Translations under genes and position numbers: made by a program | Assembly: GCA_050998615.1 (NCBI GenBank) | Contig: JBPCQA010000008.1 | Location: forward strand, 40,108-104,107 | Reading direction: 5' to 3' | DNA length: 64,000 nt | Source: JBPCQA01 sp050998615 | Lineage (GTDB): Bacteria > Actinomycetota > Actinomycetes > Propionibacteriales > Nocardioidaceae | The notes under the pieces: generated by a model | The model's input: only the letters and a program-made list of their open reading frames with translations | What the model was told of the DNA's origin: nothing | Databases searched by the model: none | Shown: positions 51,048 through 60,140 of the stretch, piece after piece | Numbering within the stretch: position 1 is the first letter of the stretch | Layout: every line of letters begins with the position of its first letter

Positions 51048-53279
51048 TCAAGTTGTCGCGAGCTGGTGGGCGCGGGCTAGCACGTTGTGGGCCCGCTGCT
51101 CGAGCAGCGACAGCTCGCCTCCGCGGGGCGGCTGGTGTCCGAACTCGGCCTGGTTTAGCACGCGCTTGATCACCCCGGCAACCAGATCGCGGGCTCGCCC
51201 GAGCTGGGCGAGCTGTCGGGTACGGGTCGTGTACGCAGAGTCGTTGGTGGCCGAGCCGGTCGCTGCCGCGTTGGTGGCGGCACGCAGCGTGTCGATGCCA
51301 AAGGCGCCGACGCAGGCGTTGAGCTGCTTGTAGGTCTGCGCCAACGCCAGCACCGCGGCGCCTCTTGCCGCGGGCGGCGTCGCCGCGGGGGTGAGATCCT
51401 CCAACAGCACACGTCCGTCGCTGAGGTAGTCATCGTTAAGACCGAGCAATGAAAGCATCGTCGGCCGGATGTCGGTCTGGTCCGACCACGTCGAGTTGTC
51501 CAGACCCTGCACCTTGATCCCCGGACCCGCCAGCCCCAGCCATGTCACGTTGACGTCCGGCGCTACGGTGCCGTGGTTCCAGGCGTACGCCGGGTTGATC
51601 TGCACGTACGGCGCGCTGGGACAGCCGTAGCCGGTCTGGCACTCGTAGTAGTCGGGGCGCCCGAATGCCAAGAAGGTCGGCGTGCGTTGCGGGTCGGCCG
51701 TCACCATGTGGAGCAGTTTCAGCTCGGTGCGGTCGGCGAGGTAGCGGTTTACGTGCTCACGTTGGTTGGTGTACGGGTTGGTCGCGGTCACCGCCAGGGT
51801 GTCGCGTTCGAGCTGTCGGGTAGCCGGAGCGCTGGCGGACGGGTTGCCATGCAGGTAGAACGCGGGGGCGACACCGGCGTACAAGTCGAATGGGGTGGTG
51901 TTGCCTCGCTGGCTTTGCAGCAGTCCTTGCACGTTGGTATTGATCTCGCCGATCTGTCCCGGCCCGTATTTGCAGGGGACATGGACCCCGTCGCAGCCCG
52001 ACTTGGTGACGCCGATGAAGTGGTCTCCCTCGTCGGCGGTGACCACGAACTGGGTGTTGGCGGTGGTGATGCCGTCATGGCGCAGCCGGGTGAAGAATGC
52101 CGCGAACGCGGCGTCGTAAGACCGCAGCTGGCGCTCCATGCCGGCCGCGCCTGGGCCGTAGGAGCCGTTGTGCGACTGGCCCATGTGCGGGTCGTGCACG
52201 TCGGACAGGTAGGCGTAGGTGACCGGGACACCGGCTTCCTGCATGGCTGCGACATAGCCGAGCGTGTTCGCCGCGGTCATCCCGTCGAAGCCGGGAAAGC
52301 CTGGCTTGGGCCCTCCGTTTGGCCCCTTGGCGTAGGGGTTAGTGATCGTCTTACCGAAGATGTCCTTGACCTTGACCGAGTGGTCGGCTGTCAGGTGGGG
52401 ACCGATGTACTTGTTGCCGACGAGCATCTTCTGCCCGACGTAACCACCGGGCTCGTCCGGCAGCCGATCGGCGACCGCGTGTGGACCTGAGCAGAGGCTG
52501 CTGCCCTTGGCGCAGTGGATCGCGAGGCCGCCATAGTCGGCAACCTCTGCGTCCTTGTAGGGATCGGGGTCGTTGCGGACCTGCCTCGCCTCTGGTGAGT
52601 GCGGTCCGAAGATCTTCGGCACATCGGCAGAGGGGTTCTCCACGATGGCGTTGCTGGAGGCGATGGCGCCGAAGTCACAGCCGGCCCGGGTGAAAGGCAC
52701 CCAGGGCGCGGGAGTGTTCTTGCCCCCACGGGTGACCAGGCTGTACGACGTGTCGGTCGGCGTGGCGGTGCCGTCGTACACCTTGTCGGTCCAGTAAGTG
52801 AACGTGTTTGCCTGGGAGCTCGTGCCGTCGGGGTGGAAGTAGCGGTAGCTGTTGCTGATCGGCTGGCCGTGCCGGTCGCCGTACAGTCCGGTGGCGGCGC
52901 TGAGCAGGTCGGTGCCGGTGTGCGACATCAACGGCGTGTGATGGTGGGAGATCAGGCTGCCGTTGCTTTCCAAGAAGTTCAGCAGGTGCGGCATCTGCTG
53001 CAGGTCTGACGGCACGTTCGGGTTGTCTCGGGTCAGGTGCACATTGTCGAACGTCAGGTAGATCACGTGCTTGGTCTGCCCGTTCGGTCCGAGCACGCAG
53101 CCACTACCTTGATGCTGCGCCGAAACGTCCGGCGGCTGCGATCGTGGCGACGATGCCACGGCGCCCAGGGGAGCGAGCAGGGCGGTAGTCAGTGTGACAA
53201 TGCCGGCCACCGTCGACCACATAGCTCGTCTACTGACCATGCGTTCGCCGGTGGGACGGTGCGGCGCGAATGCTGTCAC
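51048..53279 (-). CDS. secreted alkaline-phosphatase-superfamily protein
   Basis: 743 residues. The GTG at 53279 has GGAGG 7 nt upstream and leads to a signal peptide (RRAMWSTVAGIVTLTTALL, APLGAVASS). The catalytic domain has a metal Asp in HVIYLTFDNVHLTRD, a nucleophile region PLMSHTGTDLLSAATGLYGD and a metal-binding stretch VVTADEGDHFIGV. These features match the phosphodiesterase/sulfatase superfamily, not a specific enzyme. Segments such as CDGVHVPCKYGPGQIGEI are shared with a group of large secreted actinobacterial proteins of unknown substrate. The C-terminal 120 residues are helical (LARARDLVAG-like, LLEQRAHNVLARAHQLA). Convergent to the ABC exporter. Confidence 0.75.
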   Translation of the reverse strand: MTAFAPHRPTGERMVSRRAMWSTVAGIVTLTTALLAPLGAVASSPRSQPPDVSAQHQGSGCVLGPNGQTKHVIYLTFDNVHLTRDNPNVPSDLQQMPHLLNFLESNGSLISHHHTPLMSHTGTDLLSAATGLYGDRHGQPISNSYRYFHPDGTSSQANTFTYWTDKVYDGTATPTDTSYSLVTRGGKNTPAPWVPFTRAGCDFGAIASSNAIVENPSADVPKIFGPHSPEARQVRNDPDPYKDAEVADYGGLAIHCAKGSSLCSGPHAVADRLPDEPGGYVGQKMLVGNKYIGPHLTADHSVKVKDIFGKTITNPYAKGPNGGPKPGFPGFDGMTAANTLGYVAAMQEAGVPVTYAYLSDVHDPHMGQSHNGSYGPGAAGMERQLRSYDAAFAAFFTRLRHDGITTANTQFVVTADEGDHFIGVTKSGCDGVHVPCKYGPGQIGEINTNVQGLLQSQRGNTTPFDLYAGVAPAFYLHGNPSASAPATRQLERDTLAVTATNPYTNQREHVNRYLADRTELKLLHMVTADPQRTPTFLAFGRPDYYECQTGYGCPSAPYVQINPAYAWNHGTVAPDVNVTWLGLAGPGIKVQGLDNSTWSDQTDIRPTMLSLLGLNDDYLSDGRVLLEDLTPAATPPAARGAAVLALAQTYKQLNACVGAFGIDTLRAATNAAATGSATNDSAYTTRTRQLAQLGRARDLVAGVIKRVLNQAEFGHQPPRGGELSLLEQRAHNVLARAHQLATT

Positions 53280-53434
53280 GTTTGCCTCCAGATGCCGAGA
53301 AACCCAACTGAGCCTATGGCTGCGGCACGGGTGTCCGCAAGAGTGTCCGGGGTGTGTCAATTCCGAACTCCCGACGGCTTGCTTCATCTTGGCCGTAGGC
53401 TCGAAACCTGTCGACGACGTGGAGGGCGCCCCCG

Positions 53435-54292
53435 ATGAAGTTCCTGATCGTGCTGATCGTGCTGGCAGTCGTGATAGCTGTCGTTTGGTATCGCAAGCAA
53501 CAACAGCGTCAGCGGGAGGTGGAGGACAACCGAGTGCACGATGTCGAGGTGGGCCGCAAGGCCGTCGACGAGGACGTCACGCGGTTCGGTGAGGAGTTGC
53601 AGCGTCTCGACGTCGCCGGTCACGGGCTGGACGAGGCAGCGCGGCAGGACTATCAGCGTGCGTTGGACTGTTATGACCAGGCCAAGGAGTCGCTCTCGGC
53701 GGTCAGGGTGGCCGACGAGATTCGCAACGTGACCCAGGTGCTGGAGGACGGCCGTTATGCGATCGCCTGCGTCAAGGCGCGGCTGTCCGGCTCACCGCTT
53801 CCGCAGCGCAGGGCGCCATGCTTTTTCAATCCCGCCCACGGTCCGTCCGCCCGTGACATGCCCTGGGCGCCGCCCGGTGGTCAGCAGCGGGAGATCCCGG
53901 TCTGCCCTGCTGACGCCGAGCGGCTTGAGCAAGGCGCCGAGCCCGACATTCGCACGGTGATGAACGGTCCTCGTCGAGTGCCTTACTGGCAAGGCGGTCC
54001 TGCCTATGGTCCGTACGCCCAGGGTTATTTCGGCTCCTATGCGATGGGTGGGCTGTTGCCCGGCCTGCTGATCGGGTCGGCGCTGTCTGGTGGTTGGGGT
54101 GGTGACTTCGGCTTCGACGGCGGCTGGGACGGCAACGGTGGAGACGGGGGTTACGACGGCGCCGACGGGGGAGGGTACGACGGTTCGGATGCCGGCGGTT
54201 CTGATGGCGGGTATGACGGTGGCGCGGGGTTCGACGGTGCCAGCGGCGGCTTCGACGGTGGAGGCTTCGACGGCGGCGGTTTCGACTTCTAG
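53435..54292 (+). CDS. membrane-anchored protein with Gly/Asp-rich tail
   Basis: 285 residues of unknown function. One N-terminal membrane helix (FLIVLIVLAVVIAVVWY) is followed by a charged coiled-coil-like part (about 25-110), then a cysteine-containing middle (CFFNPAHGPSARDMPW, IPVCPADAERLEQGAEPD). A second hydrophobic patch is MGGLLPGLLIGSALSGGWGG. The tail of about 65 residues is built of Gly/Asp/Phe repeats (FDGGWDGNGGDGGYDG and similar), ending FDGGGFDF. The repeat tail is low-complexity and probably disordered. Similar proteins occur in other actinobacteria; no role is known to me. ATG at 53435 follows GGAGGGCGCC. Confidence 0.75.
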   Translation: MKFLIVLIVLAVVIAVVWYRKQQQRQREVEDNRVHDVEVGRKAVDEDVTRFGEELQRLDVAGHGLDEAARQDYQRALDCYDQAKESLSAVRVADEIRNVTQVLEDGRYAIACVKARLSGSPLPQRRAPCFFNPAHGPSARDMPWAPPGGQQREIPVCPADAERLEQGAEPDIRTVMNGPRRVPYWQGGPAYGPYAQGYFGSYAMGGLLPGLLIGSALSGGWGGDFGFDGGWDGNGGDGGYDGADGGGYDGSDAGGSDGGYDGGAGFDGASGGFDGGGFDGGGFDF

Positions 54293-54413
54293 TGGCCTCG
54301 GAGATGATCGATCAGGACCGACAGGTTTCATCAAGGGCACGGCGTTCTTCGGGTGTCAGCGAAATCTGAGTCCGCAACATGACGTAAGACCACATCATCT
54401 CGAAAGACATCCC

Positions 54414-55349
54414 TTAGGTTCGGGGCAGCGGCTCCGTCGGGTGTGCGCTGGTTGGGTCGAGGAAGACGTGGCGCACCTCGGGGAAACGCTCACGCACTCG
54501 CGAGTCAACGTCGTCGGCGAACCTCTCCAGATCGTCGCCGGACGCAGCGTCGTCCATGTCGACGCGAACTGCGATCAGCACCTCGTCCGGAGCCAGCCGC
54601 ATCGTCAACAACTCGATGACCTGGTTCACGCCGGGGGCGGCGGTGATCTCGCTCCGGACGCCCTCCTGCGTGTCGCGGTCAAGCGCCTGACCGATCAGCA
54701 TCGCCTTGTTCTCACGGCCCAGCACATAGGCGACGCCGATCAGCAAGACTCCGATGGCCACCGACGCCGCACCGTCCCAAAACCCCTGCTCGGTGAGTGC
54801 ATGCAAGGTGATTCCCAGCGCCGCCAGCACAAGCCCGATCAGCGCGGCGCTGTCCTCGAAGGCGACGGTCTTGGCGGTCGGGTCGGTGGTACGCCGCAGG
54901 TGTTCGAACGTGCCGATGCCCTGCTGCCTGGCCTCGTTCCGCACTTGCAGCATTGCCTTGGTCCACGAGACTCCCTCGAAGACGAAAGAAACCCCGAGCA
55001 CGCCGTACGCGATCACTAGCCCGCTCAGTTCTTTGGGTTGCAGAATCGCACTCACACCCTCGAACATCGAAAAGCCCGCTCCGAGCACGAAAATTCCGAC
55101 GGCGGCAAGCAGCGACCAGAAGTAGCGCTCCATCCCATACCCGAACGGGTGTTGCGCGTCGGCGGGCTTGCCGCTCCGCTTGATCGCGGTCAGCAAAAAG
55201 ACCTGGTTGAGCGTGTCGGCCACCGAGTGCGCGCCCTCTGCCAGCATCGCGGTGGAGCCGGTCAGCAGCCCCCCCAGCACCTTTGCGATGGCGATCACCA
55301 GATTGGCTCCGCCGGCGAGCAAGACGGTGCTGGTGGACTCCTCAGCCAT
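54414..55349 (-). CDS. cation diffusion facilitator family transporter
   Basis: 311-residue CDF protein with six membrane helices and a cytoplasmic C-terminal domain. The metal site of helix 2 is EGAHSVADTLNQ (HxxxD); helix 5 has the variant VAFEDSAALIGL (ED in place of HxxxD), as in the SLC30A9-like subgroup. AQHPFGYGMERYFWSL is a family signature. Members export Zn2+, Mn2+ or Fe2+ in exchange for protons, or are atypical. Start codon at 55349 overlaps the upstream DUF5709 gene by 8 nt. Confidence 0.9.
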   Translation of the reverse strand: MAEESTSTVLLAGGANLVIAIAKVLGGLLTGSTAMLAEGAHSVADTLNQVFLLTAIKRSGKPADAQHPFGYGMERYFWSLLAAVGIFVLGAGFSMFEGVSAILQPKELSGLVIAYGVLGVSFVFEGVSWTKAMLQVRNEARQQGIGTFEHLRRTTDPTAKTVAFEDSAALIGLVLAALGITLHALTEQGFWDGAASVAIGVLLIGVAYVLGRENKAMLIGQALDRDTQEGVRSEITAAPGVNQVIELLTMRLAPDEVLIAVRVDMDDAASGDDLERFADDVDSRVRERFPEVRHVFLDPTSAHPTEPLPRT

Positions 55350-55773
55350 CGATGCCGGGCTCGTTCACGACGTGTACGGCGGCCTCCTCCGAACTTGCGG
55401 CCGCTCCGTCGATCCCGACCTCGGCACCGATCAGCTCCTGGTCGACGTCCTCGCCGAGCCCCTGATCGGGATCGACGAGCCGACCGGCGCGCTCATCACC
55501 GACCTCGCCGTCGTCGAGGGTTTCGGTTAGCGCGGCGGCGTCGGGATCCGCGTTCGGATCCGGCTCCTCCTGGGCCAGTCGCTGGTCGAGAGTCTCGCCC
55601 TCGGCCTGCTCACGCGCGGTGTTGCCGAACTTCTCAGCGGCCGACCAGTGCTCGGGCGGGGAGTAGCCCTCGTCGAGCACGTCGTCGGTTCCCCGCTCGA
55701 CAAGCGTGTCGTCGGACTGCAGCTGATCGAGCTGCTCGGAGGCCTCGAGGTTGTCGTCCAGGTTCTCGGTCAT
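55342..55773 (-). CDS. DUF5709-family protein
   Basis: 143-residue very acidic protein: DDVLDEGYSPPEHWSAAEKF, ETLDQRLAQEEPDPNAD, and later ELIGAEVGIDGAAASSEEAA followed by HVVNEPG. These short motifs are conserved in the actinobacterial DUF5709 family, whose function is unknown; it is likely soluble and partly disordered. ATG at 55773 lies just after GGAGG; an in-frame GTG at 55782 is the alternative. Confidence 0.8.
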   Translation of the reverse strand: MTENLDDNLEASEQLDQLQSDDTLVERGTDDVLDEGYSPPEHWSAAEKFGNTAREQAEGETLDQRLAQEEPDPNADPDAAALTETLDDGEVGDERAGRLVDPDQGLGEDVDQELIGAEVGIDGAAASSEEAAVHVVNEPGIDG

Positions 55774-55978
55774 GTCCTCCACCTTGCCACGCCTCCCCGC
55801 CCTGCCGCCGAGATCAGGCGCTCAACCGGTCCTGGCGAGCTCACGGTCCGATCCTTTCGCACGGCGGCGCCAAGATCAGACGTTGCGGCTGTTGGGACGA
55901 GCCTGTTGGGACGAGCTCAGCGCCGGAAGCTCGCGCTGGTGCCGGGGTGCGTCGCAAGCCGCGCAGGCCAGACGATCC

Positions 55979-56650
55979 TTAAAGGGTCCAGTCGATCGGG
56001 TCGGCGCCTTGCTCGACAAGTGCGGCGTTGGCCCGGCTGAACGGACGCGAGCCGAAAAATCCGCGCGCGGCCGACAGCGGGGACGGATGCGCGCTCGCGA
56101 TCACAGGTACGCCGACGAGGGCGGGGCGCAGCGACTGCGCCTGGCTTCCCCACAACACGGCGACCAGCGGGCCACCGCGACGTACCAACCCCTCGATGGC
56201 CAGCTCGGTGACGGCCTCCCATCCTTTGCCGCGGTGAGACCCCGGCAGGCCGGGTTGCACAGTCAGCACCCGGTTGAGCAGCAGCACGCCTCGCTCGAAC
56301 CAGGCCGAAAGGTCACCGTGCACAGGCGGCGTGACGCCGGTGTCATCGCGAAGCTCCCGGTAGATGTTGGCCAGGCTGGGCGGAAGCGGTCGCACCGATC
56401 GGTCGACCGAAAACGACAGCCCAACGGGATGGCCGGGGGTCGGGTACGGGTCTTGGCCGACGATCAACACCTTCACCTCGCCGAGGGGGCGCGTGAACGC
56501 ACGCAAGATGACGTCACCGGCCGGCAAGAACCTGCGGCCCGCTGCGGACTCGGCCCGCAGGAAATCTCCCAACGCGGCAACCGCCGGGGCCGCGGGGGCG
56601 AGCACCGCTGACCAGTCGGGAGCGATCAGCTGATCAAGCGTCGCAGGCAC
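55979..56650 (-). CDS. ung: uracil-DNA glycosylase
   Basis: Family 1 UDG, 223 residues, removing uracil from DNA in base excision repair. The water-activating loop is [20 protein letters not shown] with catalytic Asp, the DNA-intercalating loop is [14 protein letters not shown], and [17 protein letters not shown] and [12 protein letters not shown] also fit. I start at the GTG at 56650, one base after the otsA stop; this gives the length of mycobacterial Ung (227), whereas the open frame to 56803 lies inside otsA. Confidence 0.92.
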   Translation of the reverse strand: MPATLDQLIAPDWSAVLAPAAPAVAALGDFLRAESAAGRRFLPAGDVILRAFTRPLGEVKVLIVGQDPYPTPGHPVGLSFSVDRSVRPLPPSLANIYRELRDDTGVTPPVHGDLSAWFERGVLLLNRVLTVQPGLPGSHRGKGWEAVTELAIEGLVRRGGPLVAVLWGSQAQSLRPALVGVPVIASAHPSPLSAARGFFGSRPFSRANAALVEQGADPIDWTL

Positions 56651-56651
56651 G

Positions 56652-58148
56652 TCAAACGCCGGCGGACTGCCTAAGCCGGCCGGTTGACCTCTGTCCGTCC
56701 ACGTCCGCCGGCTCACGAGTTGGCGTCCGCTCGCGTATTCCACCAGGGTCCCGTGACGACTGGAGATCACCGAGGAACGCACGCGCCCACGACGCAATGT
56801 CATGCTCGCGAACCTGTTTGCGCATCGTACGCATGCGGCGTGACAGGTCCGCCGGCTGAGCGCGCATCGCGGCGAGAAGCCTGTTCTTCATGCCATTGAT
56901 GTCGTGGGGGTTGACGAGGAAGGCTTGTTTGAGCTCGTCGGCGGCACCGGCGAATTCCGAGAGCACCAAGGCGCCGGTGTTCTCGTAGCGGCAGGTGACG
57001 TACTCCTTCGCGACCAGATTCATCCCGTCGGCGAAGGGAGTCACCACCATGACATCCGCGGCGCGATACAGCGCGGCCATCTCCTCGCGAGGAAACGACG
57101 AGTGCAGGTAGTGGATCGGCGGGCGCCCGATCCTGCCAAGCTCACCATTGATCCGGCCTACCCAGCGTTCGATGTCGTCGCGTACGTCGATGTACTGCTC
57201 CACCCGCTCGCGGCTCGGGGAAGCCACTTGCACAAACACCGCGTCTTCGACGCTGACGTGGCCGTCCACGATCAGCTCGCCGAATGCCCGTAGCCGCTGT
57301 CGGATGCCTTTGGTGTAATCGAGCCGGTCGACGCCGAGCAGCACGTGTTTGGGATCACCAAGCTCACTGCGGATCTCGTCGGCCCGGGCCTGGACGTCAG
57401 GTGAGCGGGCCAACTTGTCGAACGCCTCGAAGTCGATGGAGATGGGATAGGCGCGCGCGGCCACCCGCCGGCCGTCCCCCAGCACGATCTTGTTCCGGTG
57501 TGTCTTGTGACCTAGGCGGAGACGGACGAGACGGGCGAAGTTGCCGGCAGCGCCCGGACGTTGGAATCCCACCAGGTCGGCGCCCAGCAGCCCCTCCAGA
57601 ATGCGGTCGCGCCAAGGCAGCTGCTTGAACAACTCCGTAGGGGGAAACGGGATGTGGAGAAAGAAGCCGATCCGCACGTCAGGGCGCATCTCCCGCAACA
57701 TCGCGGGGACAAGCTGCAGTTGGTAGTCCTGCACGCACACGACCGCATCCCGGTCGGCAGTGGCGGCGGCGGCGTCGGCGAACCGGCGATTGACTGTCAC
57801 ATAGGCGTTCCACCACGCCCGGTGAAACGCCGGTTTGGCAACCAGATCGTGATACAGCGGCCAGATCGTCCCGTTGGACATGCCCTCGTAGTAGCGCTCG
57901 ACCTCGTCGTCGGACAGCTTGATCGGAATCAACGAGAGCCCATCGGCCTCGAACGGCCGATATCGGTCCAGCCCGGAGCCCGGCCAGCCGATCCACACGC
58001 CTTTATGTTCACGCAAAACCGGTTCCAACGCGGTAACCAGCCCACCCGGTGAGGTGCGCCATATCATCGACCCGTCGGGACCCTCCCCCCGGTCGACCGG
58101 CAAGCGGTTCGCTACGACGACGAATGTGCTCGTTGGGTTAGTAGGCAC
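56652..58148 (-). CDS. otsA: trehalose-6-phosphate synthase
   Basis: GT20 enzyme of 498 residues making trehalose 6-phosphate from NDP-glucose and glucose 6-phosphate. Motifs: [81 protein letters not shown] and [18 protein letters not shown] tail of about 35 residues after the catalytic domain (from [14 protein letters not shown]) has no clear function. otsB is nearby on the opposite strand (59210-60055). Confidence 0.95.
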   Translation of the reverse strand: MPTNPTSTFVVVANRLPVDRGEGPDGSMIWRTSPGGLVTALEPVLREHKGVWIGWPGSGLDRYRPFEADGLSLIPIKLSDDEVERYYEGMSNGTIWPLYHDLVAKPAFHRAWWNAYVTVNRRFADAAAATADRDAVVCVQDYQLQLVPAMLREMRPDVRIGFFLHIPFPPTELFKQLPWRDRILEGLLGADLVGFQRPGAAGNFARLVRLRLGHKTHRNKIVLGDGRRVAARAYPISIDFEAFDKLARSPDVQARADEIRSELGDPKHVLLGVDRLDYTKGIRQRLRAFGELIVDGHVSVEDAVFVQVASPSRERVEQYIDVRDDIERWVGRINGELGRIGRPPIHYLHSSFPREEMAALYRAADVMVVTPFADGMNLVAKEYVTCRYENTGALVLSEFAGAADELKQAFLVNPHDINGMKNRLLAAMRAQPADLSRRMRTMRKQVREHDIASWARAFLGDLQSSRDPGGIRERTPTREPADVDGQRSTGRLRQSAGV

Positions 58149-58376
58149 CCGGTCAGCCTAGCGTTCGTTGACGGTGTCTCTGCCAGATCGTTTGCCGGGT
58201 AAGGATATCTGAGCGTCAGCTCGGCGGCGGGATAGCCGTCCTACGGTCCGCTGTGCGCACGCCCAAAGCAACCGGCGAGCCGAATGACATCGCTGTGGTT
58301 TGTCGCCTAGAATGACGGCGTAGCGAGGTGGGACGAGCCGCGCAGCCCGCCGCACGAGTTGTCTGGAGTGGACGAG

Positions 58377-58676
58377 ATGGATGCCGCGAACGTCGTGACG
58401 TCGGCTGGGTCAGCATGCGCTGTGGACGCATTGACCGTGCGTGACCAGGAGATCTTGGCCTTTGAGCGGCTTTGGTGGAAGTACGCCGGGGCCAAGGAGC
58501 AGGCGATTCGCGAGCAGTTCGCGATGTCGGCCACTCGTTATTACCAGGTGCTCAATGCGCTGATCGATCGCCCCGAAGCCATCGCGTTCGATCCGCTGCT
58601 GGTCAAGCGGCTCCGTCGGCTCCGGTCCAGGCGCCAGCGGCAGCGCTCGGCCCGACGCCTGGGTATCGAGATCTGA
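58377..58676 (+). CDS. DUF3263 protein
   Basis: 99-residue helical protein: LTVRDQEILAFERLWWKYAG, EQFAMSATRYYQVLNALID, then a strongly basic end (LVKRLRRLRSRRQRQRSARR). The middle reads like a helix-turn-helix, so DNA binding is plausible; family function unknown. ATG at 58377 has GGAG 8 nt upstream. In actinobacteria DUF3263 genes commonly precede a LytR_C-domain gene, as here with a 3-nt gap. Confidence 0.85.
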   Translation: MDAANVVTSAGSACAVDALTVRDQEILAFERLWWKYAGAKEQAIREQFAMSATRYYQVLNALIDRPEAIAFDPLLVKRLRRLRSRRQRQRSARRLGIEI

Positions 58677-58679
58677 GCG

Positions 58680-59159
58680 ATGGCGCTGCCATCGGCCGTC
58701 ACACTCGGCAGTCTCACCCTCGTCGTGGCTGCGGGGGTAGGGCTTGTCGTGGTGTCCTCCAACGCCGACGAGAAGCCGCAGCACCATCAGGTTTCCCACT
58801 CGGCAGTGGCGCCGTCTCCGCGTGCTCCCTCGACGTCGACAAGGGCAGTCACCAAGACCGCTCAACATCCTCGGCCGCGAGCCAGCGACGCGGTGCCTAC
58901 GGTGCTGGTGGAGGTCTTCAACAACTCCGGCGTCACCGGCCTGGCCGCCACGAAGGCCGCGGTGCTGCAAGGCGCAGGGTGGAACGTGGCCGCCACTGAC
59001 AACTGGTACGGCAACATCCCCGCGAACACCGTCTATTACCCGGCGAAACTCCAGACCGCCGCGCGCCAGCTCGCCAAGACGTTGCACATCACGAGGCTCC
59101 GACCCGCGGTCTCCCCGATGCAGTTCGACCGGCTCACGGTCATTTTCACGTCCCCCTGA
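58680..59159 (+). CDS. LytR C-terminal-domain membrane protein
   Basis: 159 residues: one N-terminal membrane helix (SLTLVVAAGVGLVVVSS), a Pro/Ser/Thr/His-rich linker, then a LytR_C domain (VLVEVFNNSGVTGLAATKAA, AGWNVAATDNWYGNIPANTV, and VYYPAKLQTAARQLAKTL). The domain lies outside the membrane and probably contacts cell-wall polymers. It lacks the LCP catalytic domain of full LytR proteins. Co-transcribed with DUF3263. Confidence 0.86.
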   Translation: MALPSAVTLGSLTLVVAAGVGLVVVSSNADEKPQHHQVSHSAVAPSPRAPSTSTRAVTKTAQHPRPRASDAVPTVLVEVFNNSGVTGLAATKAAVLQGAGWNVAATDNWYGNIPANTVYYPAKLQTAARQLAKTLHITRLRPAVSPMQFDRLTVIFTSP

Positions 59160-59209
59160 GGTCAAGATCCGCTGGAGAGCGGGCCCAGCCAGGCGACGCG
59201 GGATGCTGG

Positions 59210-60055
59210 TTGACTAGACCTGTGGCTATCGACCCGCAGACCCCCGCCGGACGAGCCGGGCTGGATGCGCTCTTGGCGGACCCTCTCCACGCCTTGGCGG
59301 CCTTCGATTACGACGGAACCTTGGCGCCCATCGTGGCCGACCCATCGCGCGCCGTACCGCATCCAGGCGTGCTCTCGGCGCTCGTCGGCCTTGCCGAGCA
59401 TGTCGACCAAGTAGCTATCGTCACCGGCAGACCGGCTCGAGTGGCGGTCGAGTTGGCGGGGTTTTCGGTGGTGGACGGCCTCGACCGGTTGGTCGTCATC
59501 GGTCAATACGGCCTGGAGCGGTGGGACAAGGCCACCGGCGAGTTCGCCTCGACAAGGCCGCCGAGCGGGCTTGGCCGGGCGCGAGCCGAGCTGCCGGGTC
59601 TGCTGGACACACTGCGACTTGGTCAGGCTGTCATTGAGGACAAGGGCCTGTCGGTGGCCGTACACGTGCGGCGGATGCCGCGTCCGCAAACGGCGTACGA
59701 CGACATGGTCGGACCCCTGACGCAGCTTGCGACGCGAAACGGGCTGACCACCGAGCCCGGCCGGATGGTGGTGGAGCTGCGCCCCACCGGGACCGACAAG
59801 GGCCGGGCGTTACGAGCCTTGGCCGACGAGCGCGGTGCGCGCACGGTCATGTTCACCGGAGACGATCTCGGCGACCTGGCCGCGTTCGCGGAGGTTGAGC
59901 GACTCCGCGAACAGGGCGGAGCGGGTCTGCTCGTCTGCTCCGGGTCAACCGAGGTGACCGCCCTCGCCGAGCGTGCTGACATCGTCGTCGACGGGCCACC
60001 GGGAGTGGCAACCTTGCTGCGCGCGCTCGTCGACGCGTTCCGCGAACGGCAGTGA
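59210..60055 (+). CDS. otsB: trehalose-6-phosphate phosphatase
   Basis: 281-residue HAD phosphatase completing trehalose synthesis. Motif I AAFDYDGTLAPIVADP, motif II IVTGRP, the cap-domain segment LEDKGLSVAVHVRRMP-like, GTDKGRALRALADE and motif IV VMFTGDDLGDLAAF. The start is uncertain: TTG at 59210 with a weak GGGA upstream, or GTG at 59222. It is divergent in orientation from otsA, which lies about 1 kb upstream with the DUF3263/LytR_C pair between. Confidence 0.92.
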   Translation: MTRPVAIDPQTPAGRAGLDALLADPLHALAAFDYDGTLAPIVADPSRAVPHPGVLSALVGLAEHVDQVAIVTGRPARVAVELAGFSVVDGLDRLVVIGQYGLERWDKATGEFASTRPPSGLGRARAELPGLLDTLRLGQAVIEDKGLSVAVHVRRMPRPQTAYDDMVGPLTQLATRNGLTTEPGRMVVELRPTGTDKGRALRALADERGARTVMFTGDDLGDLAAFAEVERLREQGGAGLLVCSGSTEVTALAERADIVVDGPPGVATLLRALVDAFRERQ

Positions 60056-60127
60056 ACGCAAGTCACCGTGAACCGGCTCTCGGGACGGCCACAGCACACG
60101 CCCGTCAAACCTCTTGGGCGACACGCC

Positions 60128-60133
60128 TAGGCT
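60128..60133 (+). promoter_or_regulatory. TAGGCT -10 box of a probable leaderless thrC transcript
   Basis: TAGGCT ends 7 nt before the GTG at 60141 and there is no Shine-Dalgarno sequence, the arrangement of actinobacterial leaderless promoters. No convincing -35 box. Confidence 0.4.
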
Positions 60134-60140
60134 CGAACCC

